Part shown: positions 14,319 through 28,575 of the stretch, one piece after another
Layout of the letters: each line of letters begins with the position of its first letter
Position numbering within the stretch: position 1 is the first letter of the stretch
NCBI RefSeq assembly: GCF_947623445.1
Contig: NC_135246.1
Coordinates: 14,925,856 to 14,989,855 of the forward strand
Source of the DNA: Clavelina lepadiformis
Taxonomy: Eukaryota > Chordata > Ascidiacea > Aplousobranchia > Clavelinidae
Direction: 5' to 3'
Length of the DNA stretch: 64,000 nucleotides
Position numbers and translations under genes: made by a program
Notes under the pieces: model-generated
Databases searched by the model: none
What the model was told of the DNA's origin: nothing
Seen by the model: the letters and a program-made list of their open reading frames with translations, nothing else

Positions 14319-14753
14319 GCCACAATTTTCTGAATTATGATTTCAATTGTATTTTGAACAATGTTTTGGATATATAGAGATTAGTTGGACATAGATTAGA
14401 CGGACATTAGATGCGACTGGTTTTGTATTTACAAATAGAATAAAAATAATGGGTTTTTATTCGAAAGTTTTCTTTTGTGTTGGCGTAAAGATTGATTTCA
14501 ACAATATATTTATAAATTTTTTGATCATAAGCTGTTTTATACGAGTAATCAGTTCGCTAAGTCAAGTGCAGAATTAGCAAAAAAGTTTTAAGCTTGTTCT
14601 CTATAAATGAAAGAGCGTGATCAAATGCACGTATTTGAATATACCTAGTCTAAATATTACTTAATAAAACACAGCACTTTGAAAATAAACATTCTAAACT
14701 ACTGCTGTATCAATAATGCTTTTATGATGCAAAAAGCATTTTTACGAAAGAGG

Positions 14754-17700
14754 TTACAGCTTCTTTTCAGGAAAGGGATCAGTGATGTCATCATTCACAG
14801 CTTGCTCGAATGTGGGTGGGTCAGACCCAATAGCATAAACACCTAACGGTGTAGTCGTATTTGCACCGGTCAGTTGATCGTACGGTATGGATCGATCCTG
14901 AGGACCCCATTTCTTACTTGGCTTGAAAAGCTACAACACAGTGCAGTTTGTGTGAATATAAATAGTATAAACGTAACATATAAGTGTTACATGAATAATA
15001 AAAAAATATCCAGGTAAGTAGACAATGAAAATTAGTCTGTACGTAACCTATATAACATCGGTATACTATAGCCTACTTCGAGTGTGTCACTGTTTGTATG
15101 GTTATAGCCTATGGCAAAACTCACTTCTGAGATTGACTCTTTTTTCACTAGAGCCAGTATAATTCGGTAAATCATGTAAATTGGCACAATCGCCACACAG
15201 GTTGCACTTAGACACAATCCCAAGTCATCTGCCCACTTCGGGTAAGTATAATCCCCCAAGGTGATCGGCCCGTGAGACATGGCAGAAAAAATTATAACAA
15301 ACTGAAAATTAAAATTAAAAAAGTTTGTAAAACAATAAGCAAACAAGAGTTGTCTACGAAGTCGAAGGAAAGATTTTGCCTAATCTGTAAAACGATAGAT
15401 TTCAGACAGTAAGGTTTTACAGTGACAGTTGAATCAAAATGTAAATCGGTGAAACAGCTGTTTAATCGCATTACCAATAACAGCCCAGGGGCCACAAGCA
15501 TCCAGTTTCCAATAAAAAACCATCCTGGTGGATGACCAATCATCAGTTTAATATCATCACTGAATCTCCATGGGTACGTGAACCAGAAACCTGCGAGTTT
15601 TAAAGCAAGTTTAATTACAATAATCCCAGCTGGATTCCTCTTGTACATGTTGGTCGTTTGAATGGAAAAATCATGCAGGTTGTGATAAAGAAAAAATATT
15701 ACCCATAAATTGCAAATCGAACTCACCGTAACCCCAAGAGACCACCACACAAAGAATAAGAGACAGTACGAGCAGACCGTAGTAAGCCGAGTAACTGTTG
15801 TAGAATTCAAACCAGTAGAGGCCGCCCTAAACATAACATTGAAATTCTTACCGGATGATCTTGATTTATTAGAACGGGTAAATGCGTAAAATAGTTGTAA
15901 TAGTTTACCTCGGTTACAAGAAGAATTCCAAGAAGAAAAGACACAATACAGATAGCTGCGGTAAGGAAATATTTTTTAGGTCGAAGAACTCGAGGAAACT
16001 CGTCCAGGAGACCGGTGATGACTGTCTCCACCATCGCAAACTTTAGACAAAACAGGAAAAATTTTTAAACCGTATTTTCATCAACACAGTAAACCAATAT
16101 GAAAGAATCGTCTTTGCGCAACTATTGCAGATAAAATCCTGTCAAAGATGGCCGCGACCACGACGTGAACAGACGCACTCTGCCGCGTGTGACCACTAGT
16201 AGCAGACCTCACCTGACTGTCCAGTCCAAGAGTGAGCAACATGAAGAAGAATAAGATCGACCAGAGTTGAGGGATCGGGAGAAGTGATACCGCTTCAGGG
16301 TAAGCAATGAACGCTAATCCGGGGCCTGTTCATAAAACACACGATGTTATTTTGAAAGCCTACATCTCATGCCGCTAGCTTTGAAACACTTGCTAACTAG
16401 CGCTTTAGCGTGACACATTTAAAAGCTGCGCCATATAACCCGATCGGTTTATAGCCACCTTGATCGATCACTTTTTCGGTGTCTGTTCCAAGGCGTAACG
16501 CCATGTGGCCAATCACAGAAAAAATGACAAAACCTGCAAAGATACTTGTGATACAGTTGCCAATGGCAACGATAAAGGTGTCTCTGAAAAGAAAAAGTGC
16601 GTAGATTGAAAAATATAACCTACAAGCTTGCTCACAAAGTAGACTACAATAAAAGTATTTCGGCATTGACAGTCTTGTCTTTCAAAAAGAGATGAAGCAC
16701 ATGCGCAGTTTACTTACCGGTACAGATTGTTGTTAAACTTATTGTATGATGCAAAAGTTAAAAGCCCTCCAAACGATATTCCCAAAGAATAGAAAATCTG
16801 TATTGCCGCGTCTTTCCAAACCTACATGGCATTAAGCAAATGTCTCAATGATGTAAGGAAAATGAAACATTGCCGCGTTCTATATTTCCACAGCTTTTTA
16901 TCGACTTCATTTCATTCATCACCTTACATCTTACATCACCTTTGCTGTTTGCAGCAAATGCCATTTTGGTTTGACGTAGAAAATTATCCCATCCAAGGCT
17001 CCTTCTAGTGTACATCCACGAATGAGCAAAATAATCAGGATGATATACGGAAATGTCGCGGTAAAGTATACAACCTTTAGGCAAATAAAAACAACACAAA
17101 AGGACATAATGTACACGGTAATGGCTCTGCACTCATAAATTGTAACTTCGGGGTATATCCAAACTTAAAGAGAAGTCCTTTTCATGACTTGAGGCCGATA
17201 AAATTAACGTTTTAAACCGCAACAACGCAAAATTTTCTTCTTATAAGAATAAAAAGAACTTCTAGTTAAACCTATAGCTTAATTTGTACCCAGTCAGAAA
17301 TTTATCTTTGGCCTTACTATATGATATCTACTGCACATGTTAGGAACAAAGTTGGCCCAAGGTATGTCCGCCATTCAACAGCCACAGATATATGTTAGAA
17401 AGAGGTCAGGAAATTTGACAATGGGCAATGCTTGGCCCAAGTATGGCGACCGATCATAAGCCTTATATAACCATGCAAGAGCCTGAGAAAAATTATCTTA
17501 CATTTTTCTCTGGGCCTAGTCTTTACCTGACATAAAACCCTTTCAGTAACATTACTAATAGCTACGATCATTTGCGGTTTAATGCAACGTTTACGTTTTA
17601 ACTGACATTTATTGAAAGTTTTACTTGACAAAAGCAAGAACGCAGGAAATTAGAAAATGAAACGAAGATAAAATACAAAGTAAAATAAGAATTCTTTATA

Positions 17701-20700
17701 GGTATTTCTTCCCCACTGCTGCAAGACTCGTCCTCTGGCAAAACGTCAGAAATGTTACACTCTAATGCGGCTCTTTTGGTCGTTAGGATATTGTCACAGC
17801 AGTCTACTGCAGCCCTCTTTGCCCTCAAACCATCCCAATCTCCGACTCCACTAAATACAAACTGGTGTTAAACATTGACATTAAGTTTAGCATAGACTAA
17901 AAAATTACACATTTTCAAACATCTACAATAAACACACACGAACCAAGAATGAATGCCAGCAATTTTCAGCAATGATAACAGTAAATGGAAAAGTATTTAC
18001 CTTTCATCATCAGTTCGTACAAGACTTAAGCTAATAGTGATCTTGTATTTTGGTTACATTCCTCATCTGGCTCACTGGACAGCACACTGGTTGAGCACTG
18101 CTGCGTAGTATACGCTAATCGGCAGCACTTTTCATACAAACCTAATAAAAATAATGGAACAGGTAGCCTAAGTCTCGTTAATCTAAATGAGTTTACACAA
18201 AAAGGTTTGCTTCAAGTAAAATGATATTTTTGTGATGTTTTGTTTCTCCTGTTAGCGAGTTACATGCTACAAGATTACAAAACCTCACAAAAATATCTCA
18301 GTAATGCCAACTAAACAATATTTGTATTACCTGCGTATAGTCATACACAACAATTAATACTTAGGCCTATGTACTCACTTGACGGACACAATACATTGCA
18401 GCTAAATAACTTCCAATTTTTTTTTCAACTTCCATTTCATACTAAATTGGCTGGGATTAAACTGATTTGCTAACACAAAGAACTGGGGGTTAACTTACAA
18501 GCACTAGCGCTAACTAACACTAGCAAACAAGTCACGGCTCATCAGATCTAAGGACAGGAATTCAAGACAAAGAAAAAGAATTCCCATGAGGCTAGATTTC
18601 GTAAAAAAAGCGCGGAATAAATCAATGCCACGCGATTGGTCAAGGGGAAAGACCTCATTGGTAGAACTATGGGTAGAGTGATGACGTAGAAACTCTTCCG
18701 CGTAAAGAGAACAACTATAAAGGTTTGCGATTTGGTCGCCATGTTGAAAATGAATATTGTGTACGAGCTGTTGAAAGCGTGGCAGTGAGTTAGGTTTTAT
18801 AACTACAAATGATTCCAAAAGGAACAATTTTGCGTTTTTTACATAAAATTTCGAAAATGTACGTTCCATCTTATAATAATAATTTATAATTAAGTTAACC
18901 GGTTAATTGTTCTACATGCGCCTTGCATTTTATCGCGACTTATTGTAATATCGAACCACCACAATTATCATTACAATACAGTACCTACTGTGTGATCATT
19001 ATCATATTATAGCCTACAATTTTCACACCTACAATGTTGGTAATCATCTATAGTCCATATACAACTAATTGTTTCCAATTACCTGATAGGCTTACAGTGA
19101 CATGCCGAAATAAGGTCTTTCAAGTTTGGTAAAAGGATACGTAAATAACAATCCAATATTTTTGATAAAACGTAGGCCTACATAAAAAATTGCGATTTTT
19201 ATACCAACATTATGCAAGAAATTCTTACTTGACGCAAGGTTGAGAAAGGTACCATGAACCATCGATGGGCTGTTTATGATAAACTAGGATATATGTAAGA
19301 TTATGTAACTCTTTCTTACTAACAAACATATTACATACATAATCTGTTATAATCAGACATAAGTGATCAAATGGCCATACATAATCTGGTATAATTTCCG
19401 ACTGGGTATGTACGGCTGTGTAAGTTTTACCAATGACATTAATCACATCAATCGTCTAATTTTATTTCATACAAAGTCCAGCGGTACCTTGCCAGAAGAC
19501 TTGACACCTTTTATCAAACAGGCAAAGACAATAATCCAGGCGAGGAGTAGGCAAAGACACAAATCCCACAAAACACTTCCCGGATCTTCCATTCCGGCGC
19601 TGTTATTGATACGCAAGACACGATTTCTGAAATTTGAATAAAGCAGCTTGAAAGTTTAAGTGTGCGTATATATTGCACCGCTAAGACATAACTTGTGAAT
19701 GTAATGCGTCCGTAAAGATTAATGTACTAAAGCTTGATGTGTATAATATAATTAAGCGTATACAAACAATAGTAACGGTAATCGTAACGGTATCAATATA
19801 GAAGTACAATAACCCGAACAGCACTAACTATTAGTTTACACTCACTGCCAATATTCTTCGCTGGGACTGATGCGTTTCACTTCGACTGCTTTTGACACAT
19901 TCTCAATGGGTGCAGGTGTAGTTGCCATGAGTACTGTGGCCTGAGTTTCGTTAAAAAGTTTTATTTACCTGGTTGGTATCAAAACCGACCTTCTTTCGAA
20001 GTATACTCTTTACTCAAGGTAAAATCGTGACGTGATGCTTACGTTGTATTCGTCACACGTCATGCTGTTCCATTCCTGACCACAAGGGTGAGTCCAAGGA
20101 AGCACGGATTGGAAAGAGGCGAAAAGATAGTAAAGTGCCCAGGCTATTATTACGTTATAATAGATGACAACAAAAAATGAAACCAACATCATTCCCATTC
20201 CTATTCCTGTGAAGCGCAACAAAAATTTTTGATTGATCGGGTTTTATTTTAAATATTGTTTATTGTAATTATTGCAAACATTGTTATAAATCTAGGCCCT
20301 AAACTATGAAAGAAATGCAATTACACTTTAAAAAATTCGCAGAAGATTAAGATTTGTTTAGCGATTAAATTCTAAAAGCTCGTGCTAGAAATACAAATGC
20401 CTGCCCTTGGGCCCATTTCTTCACAGATATGCAGCGTAAAGTACAATTTACACTGGACATCGTGGACAACCTTCTCTCAATAAAAACGATGGATCATCGA
20501 ACAAAGTGCTTTTACAAGTTTCGCTTTTAGCTTATAAGCAGTTTTCAGATTTTGTATTTACCTGGCGTGGTGTGAATGTTAACATAAAAAGAGAACTCAG
20601 AAATCATAACAACACACTGGCAGATATCAAAATACCGGAATCAAGTTTCATTGCTAAACGAGAATAGATTAAATAAACCTTGAGTAAAATGAACCGGCTG

Positions 20701-22421
20701 TAAATATTTTACCTTTGAAAATCGGACTAGCTCTCCAAGCGGTCATTGCACCAAATCCTGAAAACTGACCAAGACTCAACTCAATAAGAAAAAGGGGAAT
20801 CCCGCAAAACGTAAGCATGATGACGTACGGTATAAGGAATGAACCTGTAAGCAAGTTATGCCATTGAGTATAAAGATATTCATTCTCAAAGCCATTAGTA
20901 ATTTTTTAAAGTTTTTAACCCGATGTACCTCCACCATTCTCATAAGCCAAGTAGGGAAACCTCCAGACGTTTCCCAGCCCGACGCAGTACCCGATGCAGG
21001 AGAGAAGAAACTCGGCCTTGTTGGCCCATTTACCCCGATCTGCTCGAGCGTCATCTTCAATTTCCTCCTGAAATAAATTTAATGAAGAGAATCACTTCGA
21101 CGACAAATGATGGAGCTAAAACAAGAACATGTTTTACTGGAAACCCTAACGAGGTCGCACGTCATATCATTTTCCGAACTATGATGAATTGGCCGGTAAA
21201 CATGCTTGTAACATTTGTAACTCTGTGTTTGGTTAAATTTAGTTTTTGGCACAAATTTTCCCGGAAACCGGAAAAATGAAATCGTAACAAAATCTTTTTA
21301 TACTGGTCGAACAGCTCATCCGACGCCGTATGCGTAACGATTATGACGTTTTATAGAAATTTTCTCCACGTAAATTATGAGTTGGGCCTGACTATAGATT
21401 ATAAGGTTTCTTTCTAAAAATATGATTCATTATATCTGATGAAAATATATACTTATAAAGAATAAGCCTTAAGGTGTATTTGTTTGCAGTTAACCTCGGC
21501 ATAAACCTGCTTTAATAGTATACTTTAGCCAACAGGTTATATGGATCATCTAATTGCAGCTTCAGGCAATGTTCGTCTCAAATCTATTAAATTTTACCTG
21601 CCAACAAAAGGTTGTGCTTAAGTACAAAGCGGTTGCTAATGTCACGCCGATGATTTTTCGTTGGATTTGACAGTTAAATTAGCAATGATTTTTGCACGGT
21701 TGGCTTGAGGCAGCTCAAGTTAATAATAAAATTTAGTAAACAAACTTTGGCTTAAAATTGGTTTAAGAAACAATAATAAGGTAGTTTGACCTTTCTCAAA
21801 CAAAGCAAAGGTGTAGTTACAAAGCAAGCACTCAGATTATTATTCATACTACCGCCTTCTTCATACGCAAAAATGCATGCGTTTCTCTTACACCCTTGCA
21901 TCATACTGTAAGCCTATACGTAAGTTTTTTTACGCGGGCGTTTTTATAAACCGTATTCGACAACAACAACAACAACCTAACAAGATTAAGTGCTCCATTG
22001 CACAGTTGGAAAAAATACAAACCACTGTAGATTTTATTTTATGTAATAAAAGTCATTCATTTTAAAACAAACACAAATTTATGACCAAGTTTCGGATTTA
22101 CAGGAGTTGTTCTGCGTTAATTGATACCAATTAAAACAAAACTTACATACATACATACATACAAAGAAACATAAATAGATACAATTTTTCTCTAACTTTC
22201 TGTTTGCTGTATGTTAAATTTTTTTGTTTACTATGTTTGTGTCTACCTACTGTAGCTATATGCTTAATTTTATATGAGCCCAATCATTTGTCAAGTTTAT
22301 CGTGCACCTATAATTCAGCGAACAAGTGAGAACAAAAAATACATAAAGATAAGTTATAATTGCTATGAACGTAAACATTTTGTTTACTTACGATATTCTT
22401 GACTTCCTTTTCTTCGTCCAT
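14754..22421 (-). CDS. SLC6 Na+/Cl- coupled amino-acid transporter, copy B
   Basis: Paralogue of copy A with nearly the same exon structure. Fifteen exons in transcript order: 22392-22421, 20929-21067, 20713-20844, 20043-20206, 19846-19940, 19488-19626, 16940-17074, 16718-16821, 16459-16583, 16213-16325, 15909-16040, 15727-15826, 15475-15590, 15125-15301 and 14754-14930; 625 aa, all phases close. TM1 [15 protein letters not shown]6 [15 protein letters not shown] and TM8 [15 protein letters not shown] are shared with copy A. Loop 2 is shorter than in copy A, with one sequon (NVS). The N-terminus is a 10-codon first exon ([10 protein letters not shown]) separated by a 1.3-kb intron. The intron between 17074 and 19488 is much larger than its counterpart in copy A and holds other sequence. 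Substrate class is as for copy A. Confidence 0.93.
17600..18141 (-). CDS. Nested exon-like unit of unknown identity in the SLC6 copy B intron
   Basis: Lies in the same orientation as its host gene inside the 2.4-kb intron. A donor after 18001 (GAAAG/GTAAAT) and an acceptor before 17850 (tatttag/T) join in frame to give [18 protein letters not shown], continuing into an acidic stretch [14 protein letters not shown] further Cys-rich open stretch with its own acceptor lies at 18041-18141 ([17 protein letters not shown]). I do not recognise the family. It may be an alternative or nested gene, or a decayed transposase-derived gene. No complete start-to-stop model could be built. Confidence 0.3.
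18600..18790. promoter_or_regulatory. Promoter-like block inside the SLC6 copy B intron
   Basis: A compact GC-richer block with two reversed CCAAT boxes (ATTGG near 18634 and 18657), a CRE-like TGACGTA near 18681, a TATAAAG near 18716 and a YY1-like motif at 18738-18746 (CGCCATGTT on +, AACATGGCG on -). On + it is followed by a short open stretch beginning [12 protein letters not shown] that runs into a consensus donor GTGAGT; on - by an open stretch starting MATKSQTF. It could be an internal or bidirectional promoter, or part of a transposable element. Inferred only from motifs. Confidence 0.3.
21959..21976. repeat. (CAA)n microsatellite
   Basis: Short run of CAA/ACA units in intron 1 of SLC6 copy B. 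Confidence 0.7.
22143..22163. repeat. (ACAT)n microsatellite
   Basis: About five uninterrupted tetranucleotide units in intron 1 of SLC6 copy B. Confidence 0.8.
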
Positions 22422-25040
22422 GGTGAGATATATTTCGAAATTTACTCTTAAATGTCAATTTTTTTAACTTGACCTGAAGCAACGCAGATCGTGTAAAAGC
22501 ACCACGGTAGACCTGGTATTTTAAACCGAGTCCCATATAAGTTGCCTTTTTTATCGTGTTCTGACGTCATGTTGGACTGGGATATCGGGTGTCGTGTTCA
22601 GAAGCTGTAAAAATGAATTTTTGTTCTGTAAAATAAAATTGCTTTAGGCCCAAGACCGTTATTGAATGTTGTTGAAAATGTTTCTGCTTAAAACTTTGCT
22701 CGAGCGGTATGCATACAATACAATCATTTTTGATACATATGTGGTTTAGTCTACTTTGGGGTTTGCATATATCATATCGTTCATTAGTTGTAAGTTAAAC
22801 TCGCAGCAAAAGTTTTCCATTCAATGTTTTTTCTTTCTTGCATACGCAGCATACTAGCAATGATTTTGACCGTATTTTATATGTTATGTTGACTATTGCT
22901 GCATGGTTCAGGCATTATAACATTACCCGTCAGCACTTTCCCTCCGTTGTTCAGTTAATGATGTTCACAGTTGAACGCTTAAGAGGATTGATGTTGTGAA
23001 ATTGAGCAATTTATGTTTCCGTTCACACACTTTTTGCAAATGTATGAGGGTTATGGTGCATTTTTTCCATAAATCACTGCTTGAACATATCACTTCATTT
23101 GACATTCGAATATTTCTTTATTGCTTGATACAAGTCAAGCGCCTTGGACCACATTCCCCGGCGATTCTTTAACGCAAACGAACTTCGCTAACGTATGTTG
23201 ACTTGATACTGCTCGTATGTCCACAAAACAAATTTGTAAGGTAATTAATTGACTCTTATGAAAAAAACGTCGGGTTATAACACCGCGACTTTTTATGTCT
23301 TGTAAATAAAATCGTGTGGAATCATTATAAACATAGCCATGTGTTGGCTCATATAGTGATGTTGTTATTGTTTACTATGCTTTACTTTTATCTACTTCTC
23401 GGTGGTTTTGTCTTGAAAGATCGTGAATCTCCACATCTCAAATTATAAACAATTTGTGATTTATCATTAACGTGACACAAGGAGACGCGGTTTCGTAACG
23501 ATAATAGAAAACTTATACTCCATCCGGATAAGTTCAAAATGGTTTGAATAACTTTATCAAAAGAATTAGTTGATATAGTTTTTCTATATAGTTAACTCAT
23601 TACGTTGTTTATTTTATTCTATTCAATGGTGGTCATATTTCATTAACACGAGCGCCCTCAGTTATGTTCCCACTGCTTGCTTAATTGGCTGTATTTGGTG
23701 CCCAAACTTGATAGAATGAATCCTTCATCATATAGAAATCAGTTTATGCAGTGTCTATGCACTTGGACCTGTTGCTTGCAGAACTATGTGTTTTGAGTAG
23801 TTTGAGTCATAACCATTATCACTTCATTGACGGCGAAACGTAACAATATAGTCACTGAAGAAATGTTGGTTATATATTTAAAATCCATGCACAAAAGTAG
23901 GCGTTAATTTGAGTAAAAACATGAAATGTAACTCGAAACTTGGTTAACGCTTTCCTAATGTTTTAATATATGAAAAACACGCTAACACACCCTGAGGCGG
24001 CAGTTTACGCAAAGGCGACAAGAATGCGCCCGTGAAGTCGCCGAAAAATTTGAAAGCACAGAACAAAATAACTTAAAAGGAACGTTCATCTTACGACGTA
24101 CTGCCACCAACACTTCAAACTGTCTGGATATTACGAAAATTTTACGCGGCACTCGGCATGATAAAAACAAAAAAGACCAGAAGGATACGAATTTAATAGT
24201 AATAAAAGCAAAGCAATACCTGTACACAGTAAAGTAAAAATTATGCTAATAAAGATGCACAAACACAAACGTAAATAGTAAAATACAAACATTGACAACG
24301 GATCACCAAACAGAAAATCAAAAGAATTAATAACATAGCGGCACTGTCCAGGCTAATATAAACTTCATTGTCGCCTTCACAATAACGCCAAGGCAGGAAA
24401 CTACATGCATAAAATCAAATCCCAAAGTGCTGAAAGGCAAAGACAAACTGGATTGCGATGGGTTTGTCACGATTGGAAGAAAAATGTGACTGTACCACAG
24501 TTGGGTTCAACTCAGACAACCATGCTTGGAATTTAAACTGGGACAATATACTGCTTCACCAAACACAAACAGCAAGACAAAATGATGCCCAATCTTTGCT
24601 CTCTATTACTTCTGTGCAAATATAAAGGGTTCATAATCGTGTGCTGCGTTCGCATGAATTCTTCCTCAAATCAATCATCATCTTTCAATTCATTTTCTAA
24701 AACTCTTGGAGTCGTTGTTGTCAGAGTAGCCTAACCGGTATTGGTGCTGCTGACAGGAAATTAATAAATGTCCAATAGCGTGTCTGGCTATCTGACAGCT
24801 ATTCTTGCTCTTCCTTTGAAGCTTAAATGCTCATATTTCGAAATGACGTTACAACGACTGCTATATATCTAAGAATCTGTTGTTAACATTTTGCGTTATT
24901 CTTGTAATTTAATTGAAGCAAAAAAGTCGTAGTTGAAACCGAACTGCACAGTACACAGCGTCCATAAAGCACTGGAAGAATTGATAACATGTTATTTTTT
25001 CTATAAGTATAAATATGTAATGCTGGAATGTTAATTTTTT

Positions 25041-25572
25041 AGGGCTGCCTCCAAAATATACATTTTCGCTTGGATCGATTTGACAACTTCGATCGCTTAA
25101 AGATAAGTTGAAACTGTAAAGTTCAATTGAAGCCTAAGATGTCCTGGTATCGATATTCATCTCACAAACTTTGTGCAGTAATTTCGGTTTAATGTACATT
25201 GAGTTATTGTTTGAGTCATGTTTAAAATAAATCATGTTTAAAATAACGGATGCTATTTAAAGCATTGTTGATGTTCATTGTTGCATTTTTTGCTCGGGGA
25301 TTTTTGCGCATGTCAATTCCTTCTGTTTATATATAGGGCAGACATCGCGGCGTTTTGTGCACGCTTTGTTCATACCTAATTCAATTGGCGCATTTTCTTG
25401 AAGGTGTTATGAAAAGAGTTCAGCATCCTTTTTAATTCGGTTTCAATTATATTTTACAATTTTAACCCAGCCGCAAGCGATCAAAGTTGTCAAAACGGCC
25501 TAGAATTCTATAGGCGGTCTCGGCGGTCGAAGCCAGCAATCCAAGCGAACCTGTACATTTTAGAGGCACCCT
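25041..25572. mobile_element. Non-autonomous DNA transposon with long imperfect terminal inverted repeats
   Basis: The left end begins AGGGCTGCCTCCAAAATA and continues to TTCGCTTGGAT. The reverse complement of the right end begins AGGGTGCCTCTAAAATG and continues to the same TTCGCTTGGAT. A second inverted pair lies further in: TTGACAACTTCGATCGCTT on the left against TTGACAACTTTGATCGCTT on the right, with about 38 extra bases between the two blocks on the right side. It is about 530 bp long with no coding capacity. No clear target-site duplication was found, so the superfamily is undetermined. The arms differ by several substitutions, suggesting an old copy. Confidence 0.7.
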
Positions 25573-28500
25573 CAAATAACTATTTTTAGCATACACCTAC
25601 AGTGGTATACAGTCATACACACAGAGGAACTCAAGGTAGCCTTAGAGTTGATATGATAACTCTCTCAATATTTTAGTTTGTTTCATCAACCATCCTGCAC
25701 CAGTCCATGTTCTCTTGCACTTAAAGTATGATGTGTTGGCCTGGCGGAATATAACGTGGTCACTGTAACTTCATTTGGGTGTTTTGCGTTTGTTGTATGT
25801 GAATTTTTTTGAGTTTACTATTTAGCTTAATTGGTTTTCGTCACTTCACCCTTTTACCTTTTCAATGCGCGACATTTCGTTTATTTTTAGGCGGTTATCA
25901 AACGTGCCGTACTTGTCTTGTCACCATCATTACGTTGACTTGTTGATTTTAATTAAGTCCGTTAAGGACAGTTGTGCAGTGACCCAGGTAATTAAATCCT
26001 TACAATTGACCTACGGCACTTTTCATGTTAAACTTGGGTGAACCTTCGTAGTAAGCTCTTATGCACTGTGAGATATGGATTGTACGAGCTCAACAATGAC
26101 CTTTAAAACGTCCTTGACTAGTAGTATAGCCTATATTTTGTAGCTTGAACCATTCAACTTCAATCTGTTGCTGATTTTATCTACAATAAATATTGAATGA
26201 TGTTTTGTTCATTTTTCTACGATTGGCTTAAAACTTCTTATACAAATCTGGCAGTAAGATTTTGTTACAACTAGCTTACTGCACATGGAAAAGCAATATT
26301 ACTGGCAAACTTTTTAATCATGTCTATAGGTAAATGTTTCGTAATTTAAGGATATAGCCTACAGTTGTTATTCAATACAAGAATATAGAACAACGAAAAA
26401 TTAGTAATAACCGAAGTATATTATTTATAAATCTCAAACGTATACGGTAAGTGTGTGATGCTTGCGTACGATAATAATTTAGCGAAGTTTACTCTATTTG
26501 AAGAACAGGTTCTTGAAAGCAAGAAAATGTCCACAATAATTGCAGAATCAGCAAAATATCGCTCGTCATCTGCATGAACATTCGTCACACAAGGTTAGCG
26601 TCATCTGTGTTTTACTAGAAGAGGATGACTTGGAAACTCATCTACGTAATCCCAAACTCAGGACATATCTACACCTTTTGAGTTTTTAAACCTTTAAAGT
26701 CGGTGACGTATTGACGACACCATATTTTATTTCCGTATTCGTGCCTGGAGCAATTTACTTGTCAGCACTATGTGATGTCACATTCCTATTGCTCTTTAAA
26801 TCTGTAAGTTACTGTATAATACCATGTTTGCGCAATGCCATCATTAACGTTGAGAAAGTTTTTTAGCGATGTATATATGAATATAGGTTATTCCATTTAT
26901 GCTACAAATTACCAGCCGCTTCAATTATTAGGCCATGCACTGAAAAGTTTTTCAGATAAATAAAAATATTCCGTATACTGTATAGTTTCTTTGATTATTA
27001 CTTAGCCGAAGCTGTTTGACAAGGTGATTGCAGTTTTGAAACTCGTGTTGAAACGAGTATTTTCATCAGCAATGATCGCATCGGGTGGAAAGATAAGGTC
27101 GCCTGTTACATCTATATTTATTCATTATTATTCAACAAGGTGAAGTTGGTTATGCGCTACACGTATGCAAGCGTAGATTTATGAATCCAAGTGTGCAAGC
27201 GTTCAAATTGTAAGGTATCCATAGTTCACTTATATACGTGCGTGCGTGCTTACCTACGGAAATCATGACAAATGCATGCATCTTAGATATGTTTAAGCGA
27301 AGTACCTAACGTGACATGGTCCTCGTAGAAACCTTACAGAAAATTATCATTTTTTCGTAAATTAGTAAAGAGCTACCAAATCTGCGTCACACCTGACGTC
27401 AAACCTGTCACGGCTTTTTCAGCAATAACCACCTATAACGATGTTGTGTAAAATATTTTTTTAAATTCTTTAGCTAATTTGTTTAGTTAATATCAATTTT
27501 TCAATTTCAAATTCAAGCTAGAACAACGACTGAATAAAGAGCCTCATCTTGTAGTTAGATTATTGGAAAAAATTCAAGCGTAGTAAAAGCATATTTTCAA
27601 TTCTACTGTAGGGCAGGCTATCTACAATTCTAATCCATATCACACAACAATCGTATCTCCGCCAGATGACGCTATTATCTTATATAGTAGCAAAATCATC
27701 CGCTTATAAATTTTTCAGCAAAGACTTTGTTAGTCAATAAAAGTTAAAAGCCAACATTTATACACTTTCCAATGCCGCATTACATCAAAAAGTAAAAAAT
27801 TATTTCGACAAAAACTAGATGTCTTGCTTAAAAACACATCTGATTATTTCTCACAGGCCGTTGACGATTTTATTGTCGTTAAACTCGTCTCACCTCGTCA
27901 ATATTTATCATAGAGTTGGTGTTTTTCTGTTCGGAAATCAATTTATTGAAATGAAAGTTCCTTCCCGTATTTACACGCTGACCCAATTGTAAAGATTTAT
28001 GCAAACAAGCATCTGCTGCAATATTGACACAGTGACTAAAGCCGTCGGTAAGCAAACCTAAATGTGTTAATTTTTGTAAATATTTACAAGAAAATTATCC
28101 TTGATTTTTATTATCTTTGATTGTTCACAAAATACAAAAACAAATTGGCGTGCTTTGAAGCACAGAACAGGGTCAGAAACAAAATTAAAAATAATTTTCA
28201 AAAACACGGCAATTTTTCTTGCAATATAAAAGTTTTGGGCGGCTAACAAGTTTGTTTACAGTTTAAATGTTTTGCAATCAACAAAACTGGAGATGATAAA
28301 CTGAGAAACATAGAAACTAATTTTTGAGCAAGTTTTACAAAACTTGTCCCCTATTTGCCAGCATGCTTATTACAGGAAAATCAACGCTATTGTGGCCACC
28401 AAAATCCATAGCAATTGATAAAGAAGTGGAACGGTCAAGCTTTCAAGAAAGTGAAAAAAATACGTAAAATTAATGCAAAACGTCGAAAACCCAAAAGACA

Positions 28501-28575
28501 TGCATAGTTTTAAAAACGCATTATTGTATAAACTGCAAAAGAAAGGTTTATACATCTACAGTACGTCATGGGTAG

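Noticed and set aside
23982-24227. 81-codon Cys/Arg-rich minus-strand ORF in the gene-poor stretch
   Set aside because: No homology or exon structure recognised, and length is within chance expectation.
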